Source: Thermosulfurimonas sp.
GTDB taxonomy: Bacteria > Desulfobacterota > Thermodesulfobacteria > Thermodesulfobacteriales > Thermodesulfobacteriaceae
Direction: 5' to 3'
NCBI GenBank assembly: GCA_015487645.1
Contig: WFPH01000121.1
Coordinates: 1-20,360, forward strand
Length of the DNA stretch: 20,360 bases
Part shown: positions 13,785 to 20,360 of the stretch, piece by piece
Numbering within the stretch: the first letter of the stretch is position 1
Layout of the letters: each line of letters begins with the position of its first letter
The notes under the pieces: model-generated
Database searches by the model: none
Told to the model about the DNA's origin: nothing
The model's input: only the letters and a program-made list of their open reading frames with translations
Position numbers and translations under genes: made by a program

Positions 13785-15251
13785 ATGAAAAGAGTAGCTC
13801 TTCTTTTGACGTTTTTTCTCTTTCTAACGGGTATGGGGTCCGGGTTGGTTTGGGCGTCTGATCCCGAGGTGGAAGAACTCAAGAGGATGCTTCGCCAGGT
13901 GCTGGAGGAGAACCGGAGGCTGGCGGAGAGGGTCTCGGAGCTTGAAAGACGTCTTGCGGAGTATGAGAAAAGGGCCCCGCAGGGGGAGGTAAAGGTTGAG
14001 ACTTCCCAGGAAAAGCCCTGGTATGAACAGGTTGAGGTGGGGCTTTCGGTAGCCGGTCTCCTTCAGTCCGCAATCGGGGTGGACAAGGAGCTGGCCAACC
14101 TTCACGCCCATGGAGGGCGGGAACCTTCCGGTGAGGCGGACCTCGTTATGCGGGACGAAAACAAGGCCTATGCTGCCGCAGCGGTGGATCTGGACTTCTC
14201 GGCGGAATTTTCGGATAGGGATCGGGCCTATGTGCTCCTTGAGATGGGCTCGGGAAAGAATCCGGAGTCCGAGATCCCAAGCTTTTCCGGGATCGTGGAC
14301 GAGGCCCTCTCCATGGTGCCGGTAGAGACCGGGGACGGCGACGTGCGAGTGAGCGAGGCCTGGTACGAGAGAGACTGGGCCTTCGGGAACGGGAAGTTCA
14401 GGTTTCGCTTCGGAAAGATTGACATCACCACGGAGGTTGACCAGAACGAGTACGCCAACGACGAAAACGGGCAGTTCATAAGTCCGGTGTTCGTGAACAA
14501 TGCCGCGGTGGAGTGGGCCTCTTACAGCTTCGGGATGGTGGCAAGCTACGAGACCGAACGCTGGTCCTTAACCTTAAGCTACGAGGACGCGGACTCGAGC
14601 TGGGACAACCTCTTCGACTATCCCTTTTTGGTGGGGCAACTTGCCGTAAGCACCGAATTCCTGGGCCGTCCGGGAAACTACCGGTTTTACGTGTGGTACC
14701 AGGGGGAGAAACACCTTACCTGGGATGAGCTTGAGGATTATTTCGCCTCCAATGGAGCCCTTACTCCCGAAAATAAGGATCCGGCCTGGGGCTTAGGAGT
14801 TTCCTTCGATCAGGAGGTGGCCGAGGGAGTAGGGGTCTTTTTCCGTTACGGCTGGCGGGACGACGACCTTGTGGGTTACTGGGGGAGTGATCTCACGGAT
14901 CTGGATTTCTCCTACGGCTTTGAGCACGCTTTTTCCGGGGGGCTTTCTCTTTCCGGTAAACTTTGGGGGCGTCTGGAAGACGAAATCGGCATCGGCCTGG
15001 CCCTTTTCCTCGTGAGCGACGACTACGAGGACTACTGGGAGGGGAAGGGGGTTTACGCCGCCCGGCTGAACATGGATCCCCACATGCATCGGCATGAGGC
15101 CCGGGACGAATGGCACCTGGAGCTTTATTATCGTTTTAGCGCCGGGGAGCATCTTTCCCTGACCCCGGATTTTCAGTACACCTGGAATCCGGCAGGTCTC
15201 AAGGACGACGGCTTCTGGATCTTCAGCCTCCGCGGGGTCTGGGAGTATTGA
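13785..15251 (+). CDS. OprB-family outer-membrane porin with N-terminal coiled coil
   Basis: The ATG at 13785 follows a GGAGGGGG site; an earlier in-frame TTG at 13767 lies before that site. The 488-residue product has a signal peptide (1-24, ending 'VWAS'), a coiled coil ('EELKRMLRQVLEENRRLAER' region, about 28-65) and a beta barrel ending in 'LRGVWEY'. Barrel features match the OprB/carbohydrate-selective porin family: 'FRFGKIDITTEVDQNEYAND', 'QFISPVFVNN', 'YRFYVWYQG' and 'GLGVSFDQEV'. The coiled coil suggests trimerisation or peptidoglycan spacing. The gene lies 49 bases after cbiL with no terminator between them, so it could be cotranscribed with the cobalamin genes, although a promoter candidate lies in the gap. 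A metal- or corrinoid-related substrate is inference from position only; sugars or other small solutes are equally possible. Confidence 0.78.
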   Translation: MKRVALLLTFFLFLTGMGSGLVWASDPEVEELKRMLRQVLEENRRLAERVSELERRLAEYEKRAPQGEVKVETSQEKPWYEQVEVGLSVAGLLQSAIGVDKELANLHAHGGREPSGEADLVMRDENKAYAAAAVDLDFSAEFSDRDRAYVLLEMGSGKNPESEIPSFSGIVDEALSMVPVETGDGDVRVSEAWYERDWAFGNGKFRFRFGKIDITTEVDQNEYANDENGQFISPVFVNNAAVEWASYSFGMVASYETERWSLTLSYEDADSSWDNLFDYPFLVGQLAVSTEFLGRPGNYRFYVWYQGEKHLTWDELEDYFASNGALTPENKDPAWGLGVSFDQEVAEGVGVFFRYGWRDDDLVGYWGSDLTDLDFSYGFEHAFSGGLSLSGKLWGRLEDEIGIGLALFLVSDDYEDYWEGKGVYAARLNMDPHMHRHEARDEWHLELYYRFSAGEHLSLTPDFQYTWNPAGLKDDGFWIFSLRGVWEY

Positions 15252-15270
15252 AGTCTGTGGGCTTTAAATT

Positions 15271-15295
15271 GGGCCCCGGGCCAACCCCGGGGCCC
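15271..15295 (+). terminator. GC-rich hairpin after the porin gene, terminator candidate
   Basis: A perfect 10-bp stem, GGGCCCCGGG (15271-15280) with CCCGGGGCCC (15286-15295), closes a 5-base loop 20 bases after the stop. An alternative outer pairing of TGTGGGC with GCCCACA exists. The T-run is poor (AAGGTTT), so termination may be inefficient or rho-assisted. Confidence 0.55.
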
Positions 15296-15353
15296 ACAAG
15301 GTTTCACGTCCCAACCTGATGTATTTCTTTGTGAGCTTTACATAATTCAATTC

Positions 15354-15370
15354 CCCTCCCTTTGGGAGGG
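15354..15370 (-). terminator. hairpin in the convergent gap, possible 3' end of the efflux operon
   Basis: CCCTCCC and GGGAGGG form a perfect 7-bp stem around TTT, 56 bases past the RND gene stop. On the minus strand the following bases are AT-rich (GAATTGAATTA) but not a T-run. It could stabilise the 3' end or terminate weakly. Confidence 0.3.
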
Positions 15371-15425
15371 TATCCCCCACCCAGTCTTCCCTCAGAGTGG
15401 GAGGAGAAGTTCTGCAAAGCTCTCT

Positions 15426-18400
15426 TTATATTTTGCAGGCCTCCTTGGGAGCGAACCAGCGGTAAAGGGCCGGAAGCAGGAAGAGGGTGTTCAGGGTGGC
15501 TGTGAATAGCCCGCCGATGACCACCGCCGCAAGCGGCCGCTGGATCTCGCTCCCGGTGCCGCTGGCAAAGAGAAGCGGAAGGAGTCCCAGAGCGCTAGTG
15601 AGTGCGGTCATGAGGACCGGTCGCAGCCGTAGCATGGCCCCCCTTAAGGCCGCTTCCTCCACCGGAAGTCCCTGTCCCTGAAGCTGGCGGATGCAGGTTA
15701 CCAGCACCATTCCGTTCTCAAGAGCGATCCCGAAAAGGGCGATGAATCCGATCGAGGCCGGCACCGAGAGATACTGTCCGGTGAGCCACAGGGCCACCAG
15801 CCCTCCCACCAGGGCGAGAGGAAGATTCGCCATAATCAGGGCCGAAAGGCGCACCGAACCGAAGCTCATGAAGAGCACGAAAAACACCAGGGCCAGGGTC
15901 ACGGGAATTACCACCCGCAGGCGACGGTTGGCCTCCTCCTTAAGTTCGAACTCTCCGCCCCACGTTATGAAATAGCCTGGGGGAAGCTTGAGCTCACGAT
16001 CGATCTTATTTCGGGCTTCTTCCACGAAGGAGCCTATATCCCTTCCGGAGACGTTGCACTGGACCGTGATGAAACGCTGGATGTCCTCCCGGGTGATCTG
16101 ACGGGGGCCTATGATTTCACGGATCTCGGCTACCTCCCGCAGAGGGATAAACCCTCCGCCCGGCGTGCGTAAAAGGAGCCCTCCGATGCGTTCCGGATCG
16201 TTACGATATTCGGGCTTGAGTCTTACGAAGATGTCGAAGCGTTTCAGACCCTCGAAGATCTCTCCCACGCTCTTTCCTCCCACCCCGATCTCGATCACCT
16301 CCTGCACGTCAGAAAGTGTAAGCCCGTAACGGGCCAGCTTTTCACGATCCGGTCTGATGAGGAGCTGCGGGGTGCCTGACACCTGGTCCACCTGCACATC
16401 CACCGCTCCGGGGACCGTGCGTACAATTTCGGCCACCCGATTCCCCAGGCGTTTCAGGGTTTTGAGGTCCTCGCCAAAGATCTTGATGGCGATTTCGGCC
16501 CGGACGCCCTCCATGAGTTCGTCCACGGTCATCTCGATGGGCTGGGTAAAGTTGGTGAGCACCCCGGGAATCTCTCCGAGCTCTTCCCGAATGAGATCCA
16601 TCAGAGCCTCCTGATCCTTGACCCTCCAGGTCTCACGAGGTTTCAGGAGAATATACATCTCCGCGCTGTTGATGGGGTCGGTATGCGCCCCCACCTCGCC
16701 CCGCCCGATGCGGGAAACTACTCCCCGGATCTCCGGAATCTTCATGAGCCGGCGTTCCACCAGCATGGTCAGACGTTTGCTTTCGGAAAGCGAGATGGAA
16801 GGAGCCATGGTTAGACGCAGAACAATGGTACCCTCCTGAAGTTTGGGAACGAATTCCGAGCCCAGGCGACTTCCCACGAAAACTCCGAGGATGATCAAGG
16901 TCAGGGCCATCAGGATGGCCACCTGCGCATGGCGCACGAAGAATCTTCCGAAGGGACGATAAAGACGCTCAAGCCCACGGATGATCCGCTCGCCCAGGGC
17001 AAGACCGCTTTTTTCGCTTTTTTTCATAAGATACGAGGAAAGCGCCGGGACGATCAGGAAGGCGTAGACCAGTGAGCCCAGGAGGGCCAGGATCACGGTG
17101 TAGGCCAGGGGCCGGAAGGTCTTCCCCTCAACGCCTTTCAGGGAAAGGATGGGGAGAAAGACCAGGGAGATGATAAAAAGGGCAAAAGCCACCGGGCGGC
17201 CCACCTCCGCGCAGGCCTCGGCCACCACGGAAAGCCTCGAACGGCCGGATTTTTCGCGGAGCTTTCGGTCCACGTTTTCCACGAAGACGATGGCGCCGTC
17301 CACCAGCATACCGATGGCGATGGCCAGACCCCCCAGCGACATGAGGTTGGCCGAAAGACCGAACTTGCGCATGCCCAGGAAGGCCAGGGCGATGGAAAAG
17401 GGGATAGCCAGGGCCACCACCACGCTGGCCCGGAAGCCTCCGGTAAAGAGCATCAGCACCGCGACGACCAGCACCATGCCCTGCCCCAGGGCCGAGGTCA
17501 CGGTGGAGATACAGGCTTCCACCAGGCTTTTCTGTTCGTAATAGGGCACGATGCGCACGCCCTCAGGAAGGATGCGGTTGATCTCCCGGATCTTCTCCTC
17601 CACCCGCTTGATGACCGTGGAGGAGTTTTCGCCGTAGAGCTTGATGACCTGTCCGGCCACCACCTCGGTCTCCCCGTTCCTGGTCTGAAGACCCCGCCGG
17701 ATGGCCCCGCCGATCTTGACCTCCGCCACCTGATCCAGGTAAACGGGCGTCCCGTCCACGGATTTCACCACGATGCGCCGGAGATCCGAAAGCCCCCGGG
17801 CCAGGCCCACAGAACGTACAATGAATTCCTCGCCATGTTTCTCGATGAAACTTCCCCCCACGTTGAAGTTGTTGTTCCTGATGGCTTGAACCACCTCCGA
17901 GAGGGTGAGCTCGTAACGCCTAAGGGCTTCGGGGTCCACCTGCACCTGGTACTGTTTCTCGAACCCCCCGATTCCGAGAACCTCCGTGACTCCGGGCACG
18001 CTCATGAGACGAGGCTTGATGATCCAGTCCTGGAAAGTCCGGAGGTCGGTGAGAGAGTAGCGCCCGGTGGTGTCTTCGAGATAATAGAAAAGGACCAGTC
18101 CCATGGAAGTGGAGATGGGACCCAGCTGTGGGTCGCCGAACCCTTCAGGGATGGCCTCCCGGGCCTCGGCCAGACGTTCGCTCACCACCTGACGGGCGAA
18201 GTAAATGTCGGTGCCGTCCTCGAAATAGAGGTTCACCAGGGAGAGGCCGAAGTTGGAGACCGAACGAATCTTTTTGAGTCCGGGAAGGCCGTTCATGGCG
18301 GTCTCGATGGGATAGGTGACGTATTTTTCCACTTCCTCCGGGGCCAGCCCTTCGGTTTCGGTGAAGACCTGGACCAGCACCGGGGTTACGTCCGGGAAGG

Positions 18401-18512
18401 CGTCGATGGGAAGTTCTCGAAAGGTGGCGAATCCGGCCACGATGATCCCGGCGGCCATGACCACCATCAAAAGCCGATTGCAAAGGGAAAAGTTTATGAG
18501 TTTCTCCCACAT
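15426..18512 (-). CDS. heavy-metal efflux RND pump, CzcA/CusA family
   Basis: This inner-membrane proton-driven pump (1028 residues, normal for HME-RND) forms a complex with the adaptor and outer-membrane factor encoded just upstream. It starts MWEKLINFSL, has a first membrane helix near residues 12-30, two large periplasmic loops and helices around 340-500 and 855-1020. The TM4 motif reads A399-I-G-M-L-V-D405-G-A-x4-E412-N. CzcA-type zinc/cobalt pumps carry Asp at the first position; CusA-type copper pumps carry Ala there but Ala after the Asp. The CusA methionines of the periplasmic cleft align with Ser and Glu ('SAEMYILLKP', 'TQPIEMTVDELMEG'), and the CusA Lys in the late 'RxRPKAMT' motif is Val. 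The metal is therefore probably not copper or silver but cannot be fixed. The start ATG 18512 has an AGGAGGAG site; the adaptor stop lies 42 bases upstream. Confidence 0.92.
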   Translation of the reverse strand: MWEKLINFSLCNRLLMVVMAAGIIVAGFATFRELPIDAFPDVTPVLVQVFTETEGLAPEEVEKYVTYPIETAMNGLPGLKKIRSVSNFGLSLVNLYFEDGTDIYFARQVVSERLAEAREAIPEGFGDPQLGPISTSMGLVLFYYLEDTTGRYSLTDLRTFQDWIIKPRLMSVPGVTEVLGIGGFEKQYQVQVDPEALRRYELTLSEVVQAIRNNNFNVGGSFIEKHGEEFIVRSVGLARGLSDLRRIVVKSVDGTPVYLDQVAEVKIGGAIRRGLQTRNGETEVVAGQVIKLYGENSSTVIKRVEEKIREINRILPEGVRIVPYYEQKSLVEACISTVTSALGQGMVLVVAVLMLFTGGFRASVVVALAIPFSIALAFLGMRKFGLSANLMSLGGLAIAIGMLVDGAIVFVENVDRKLREKSGRSRLSVVAEACAEVGRPVAFALFIISLVFLPILSLKGVEGKTFRPLAYTVILALLGSLVYAFLIVPALSSYLMKKSEKSGLALGERIIRGLERLYRPFGRFFVRHAQVAILMALTLIILGVFVGSRLGSEFVPKLQEGTIVLRLTMAPSISLSESKRLTMLVERRLMKIPEIRGVVSRIGRGEVGAHTDPINSAEMYILLKPRETWRVKDQEALMDLIREELGEIPGVLTNFTQPIEMTVDELMEGVRAEIAIKIFGEDLKTLKRLGNRVAEIVRTVPGAVDVQVDQVSGTPQLLIRPDREKLARYGLTLSDVQEVIEIGVGGKSVGEIFEGLKRFDIFVRLKPEYRNDPERIGGLLLRTPGGGFIPLREVAEIREIIGPRQITREDIQRFITVQCNVSGRDIGSFVEEARNKIDRELKLPPGYFITWGGEFELKEEANRRLRVVIPVTLALVFFVLFMSFGSVRLSALIMANLPLALVGGLVALWLTGQYLSVPASIGFIALFGIALENGMVLVTCIRQLQGQGLPVEEAALRGAMLRLRPVLMTALTSALGLLPLLFASGTGSEIQRPLAAVVIGGLFTATLNTLFLLPALYRWFAPKEACKI

Positions 18513-18554
18513 GGGTTCTCCTCCTCAAGATTTTTCAAGAAGGCTTTCCGGTTT

Positions 18555-19700
18555 TTAGTGAGTGTGTCCTCCGCCCAGACGGTCCTTTTCGAGCTCAGCC
18601 TTAAGGGTCAAAGCCCCCTCGGCCACGTAAACCTCTCCCGGTGAAAGCCCCTCAAGCACCTCCACCCAGCCGTTCTGTTTGCGCCCGAGTTTCACCTCGT
18701 GGGGTACGAACCCTTCTTCCTCCTTCACGAAGATTACGGGCCGGCCTTCGAGGATTTGCACGGCGGACTCTGGCACCATCAGGGCCTTTTCGCTTCCAGA
18801 AAGGGTTACCCGCACCTTAACTAGGAGCCCGGGTTTGATCTCCCCGCGGGGATTCTTGATCCTGATGCGGGCCTGGGCCGAGCGGGTGTCCTTCTTGAGG
18901 AGGGGGTTTACATAATCAATGCGGGCTTCCCGCGGGGGCAGTCCGCGGCCGAAGTCCAGCCAGACCTTCTGTCCCTCTCTCACGTGCGGGAGCCATTTCC
19001 GGTAGACCGAGACCAGCACCCATACCTCCGAAAGATCGGCTATCTGAAAGGCCAGCCGATCCGGGCCCACCATTTCTCCCCGCACCAGGTGTTTTTCCAC
19101 CACCAGCCCGCTGATGGGCGAGCGCAACTCGTAACGACCGAGAGGGCGTTTCCCGGTCTCGAATCCCCGGATGGCCTGCGGCGAAAAACCTAGGGTTAGG
19201 AGTTTCTGAGCCAGGGTCTTTACCCGAATACGGGCCAGTTCAAGGTCCTGTTTGGCCCGAAGGTAGGATTCCTCGGCGGTGATCTTTTTCTCCCACAGGG
19301 TTTTCTCCCGCTGAAAGAGTTCCTCGGCCAGCCGCAGGCGGGCCCTGGCGGAAAGATACGCGGCCTTGAGGTCCGCAAGCTCCGGGCTGTCGATCACGGC
19401 CAGTACCTCCCCGGCTCTCACCCGGTCGCCCCAGCGCTTGAAGACCTCCCGCACGAACCCCCGGGCTACCGGCACCACGTGAACCACCCGGTCGGGATCG
19501 GCCACCACCTCCCCCGGAAGCTCCACCGTGCGCGGCATCTCCTGCAGCCTGGCCTCGGCCAGTCGAATCCCGAATTCCTTAAGGACTTCCTCCGAAAGTT
19601 TCACCATCCGTTCTTCTTCGTGACCGTGTCTATCCTGGGCCAGAGCCGGAACCATCATTCCGGCAAGAAGCCAGCAAAGGAGCAGAAGATATTTCCTCAT
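18555..19700 (-). CDS. periplasmic adaptor (membrane fusion protein) of the metal efflux pump
   Basis: A CzcB/CusB-like subunit of 381 residues that links the RND pump to the outer-membrane channel and may load metal. The signal peptide spans 1-21 ('LLLLCWLLAGMMVPALAQ'). It is followed by a His/Glu-rich start (HGHEEE). Typical adaptor parts follow in order: 'GEVVADPDRVVHVVPVARGF' and 'VRAGEVLAVIDSPEL' (first lipoyl half), a helical hairpin (about 110-165), 'RSPISGLVVEKHLVRGEMV' (second lipoyl half), and beta-barrel and membrane-proximal domains ('MVPESAVQ', 'GLSPGEVYVAEGA'). The protein ends GGGHTH; the His-rich ends may bind metal. The start ATG 19700 lies 15 bases after the upstream gene stop, with GGAGGGCGA as ribosome site. 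Membership of the efflux operon is certain; substrate is not. Confidence 0.92.
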   Translation of the reverse strand: MRKYLLLLCWLLAGMMVPALAQDRHGHEEERMVKLSEEVLKEFGIRLAEARLQEMPRTVELPGEVVADPDRVVHVVPVARGFVREVFKRWGDRVRAGEVLAVIDSPELADLKAAYLSARARLRLAEELFQREKTLWEKKITAEESYLRAKQDLELARIRVKTLAQKLLTLGFSPQAIRGFETGKRPLGRYELRSPISGLVVEKHLVRGEMVGPDRLAFQIADLSEVWVLVSVYRKWLPHVREGQKVWLDFGRGLPPREARIDYVNPLLKKDTRSAQARIRIKNPRGEIKPGLLVKVRVTLSGSEKALMVPESAVQILEGRPVIFVKEEEGFVPHEVKLGRKQNGWVEVLEGLSPGEVYVAEGALTLKAELEKDRLGGGHTH

Positions 19701-19715
19701 GACTCGCCCTCCTTC

Positions 19716-20360
19716 TTAAAGGAAATTTTTTTCGGCCCGGGCGAGGAGATAAAGGGCCTCGGCCCGGAACTCGTGATAACGGCGGTAGGCCTCAAGTCGG
19801 GAAAGCCGAAGTTCGAAGAGGGTCCTCTGAGCGTCAAGCACCCTCAGAAATTCCATTTTCCCGAAACGGTAGGCCTCGAGATTGCGCCGGTATATTTCCC
19901 GGGCCCGGGGAAGAAGTTCATTTTCCAGGGTATAGATCTCCCGAAGGACCCGATCCAGCGCGCTTTTTACACGCGTGAATTCTCTTCTCAGGACTAATTC
20001 TTCGCTCCGGAGATCCAGCCTCACAGCCGTGATCTCCCGTCTCAGGGCGGCTATCTGGTCCTGATTGCGATTCCAGAGGGGTAGGGGAAGGCTCAGCCCG
20101 AAGAGGTAAGCTCGCTCGTCGCTTTCGTTGTACCAGCGCACTCCGGCCGAAACCGTGACGTCCGGAAGGATTTCGGCCCGGGCGAGGGCTATTTCCTTTT
20201 CAAGGCGCTCGATCTCGGCCAGGAACCGTTTCGTGCGGGGATGCCGCTCCGGGTCGAATTTGGTGGGAAGGGTCGCCACCTGAAAAAAGTCGCCGGAGAC
20301 CGCCGCGGGCGGGGGACCGTTCCAGAGACGGGCAAGACGGGATAGGGCGCTTCGTAGCTC
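19716..20360 (-). CDS. TolC/CzcC-type outer-membrane efflux protein, C-terminal part (5' end outside window)
   Basis: The frame stays open to the window edge, so 214 C-terminal residues are visible and the start lies beyond 20360; the GTG at 20279 is internal. The first visible residues are ELRSALSRLARLW. Long helices with heptads ('IERLEKEIALARAEILPDV', then 'LRREITAVRLDLRSEELVL' and 'YTLENELLPRAREIYRR') flank a beta segment ('VSAGVRWYN', 'YLFGLSLPLPLWNRNQDQ'). This is the repeat pattern of outer-membrane efflux proteins, including the P-L-x-x-x-N-R-x-x motif in the CzcC-like subgroup. 'YRFGKMEFLRVLDAQRTLF' is the usual end of the second repeat. It forms the exit duct of the tripartite pump and is the furthest upstream visible gene of the operon. 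Confidence 0.88.
   Translation of the reverse strand, partial: ELRSALSRLARLWNGPPPAAVSGDFFQVATLPTKFDPERHPRTKRFLAEIERLEKEIALARAEILPDVTVSAGVRWYNESDERAYLFGLSLPLPLWNRNQDQIAALRREITAVRLDLRSEELVLRREFTRVKSALDRVLREIYTLENELLPRAREIYRRNLEAYRFGKMEFLRVLDAQRTLFELRLSRLEAYRRYHEFRAEALYLLARAEKNFL

Noticed and set aside
15301..15425. GTTTCACGTCCCAACC followed by AT-rich sequence, resembling part of a CRISPR repeat or leader
   Set aside because: The sequence occurs once; no repeat-spacer series or cas gene is present.
17835..18644. Open frame of 269 codons on the plus strand opposite the RND pump and adaptor
   Set aside because: It crosses two well-supported minus-strand genes and their spacer and has no family features.
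15426..19700. Naming the pump cusA/cusB (copper/silver)
   Set aside because: The clefts lack the CusA methionines and other residues match CzcA-like pumps, so a copper-specific symbol is not justified.

Overview
The window reads as chromosome of a Gram-negative, probably anaerobic and thermophilic bacterium. LolA, an AsmA-like protein, two outer-membrane barrel proteins and a tripartite RND pump require an outer membrane. A DUF3373-type protein, an exported CbiK-type cobaltochelatase (known from Desulfovibrio) and a PurL without a glutaminase domain together suggest Desulfobacterota/Thermodesulfobacteria. That placement is inference from gene content and GC-rich coding style; no rRNA or other marker is present.

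Layout. (1) 1-1581, plus strand: the 3' part of an AsmA-like gene. (2) 1682-3493: a monocistronic unit with a candidate promoter, a DUF3373 outer-membrane protein and a clear intrinsic terminator. (3) 3607-4248: a small coiled-coil protein with a PD-(D/E)XK-like domain, whose stop codon overlaps the stop of convergent purL. (4) 11571 down to 4245, minus strand: a compact run ftsK-lolA-nadA-HEPN-MNT-purL, with overlaps or gaps of only a few bases to 16 bases. It mixes cell division, lipoprotein transport, NAD synthesis, a HEPN/nucleotidyltransferase pair and purine synthesis. (5) 11624-15295, plus strand: a promoter, a large cobalamin riboswitch and an RBS-masking hairpin, followed by an exported sirohydrochlorin cobaltochelatase (cbiK), the factor-II C20-methyltransferase (cbiL) and an OprB-type porin that may also have its own promoter. 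(6) 20360 down to 15426, minus strand: an outer-membrane factor (truncated by the window edge), a periplasmic adaptor and an HME-RND pump, forming a CzcCBA-like metal efflux operon.

Working together. The riboswitch should lower translation of cbiK when cobalamin is plentiful. CbiK inserts cobalt into sirohydrochlorin and CbiL performs the next methylation, but CbiK carries a signal peptide while CbiL looks cytoplasmic. The neighbouring porin and metal-efflux operon raise the possibility of a local cobalt/corrinoid handling region; this is inference from position. There is no tRNA, rRNA, CRISPR array, insertion sequence or phage gene in the window. Most genes are ordinary housekeeping; the least ordinary parts are the cobalamin operon, the HEPN/MNT pair inside the nadA-purL run and the mosaic composition of the DUF3373 gene.
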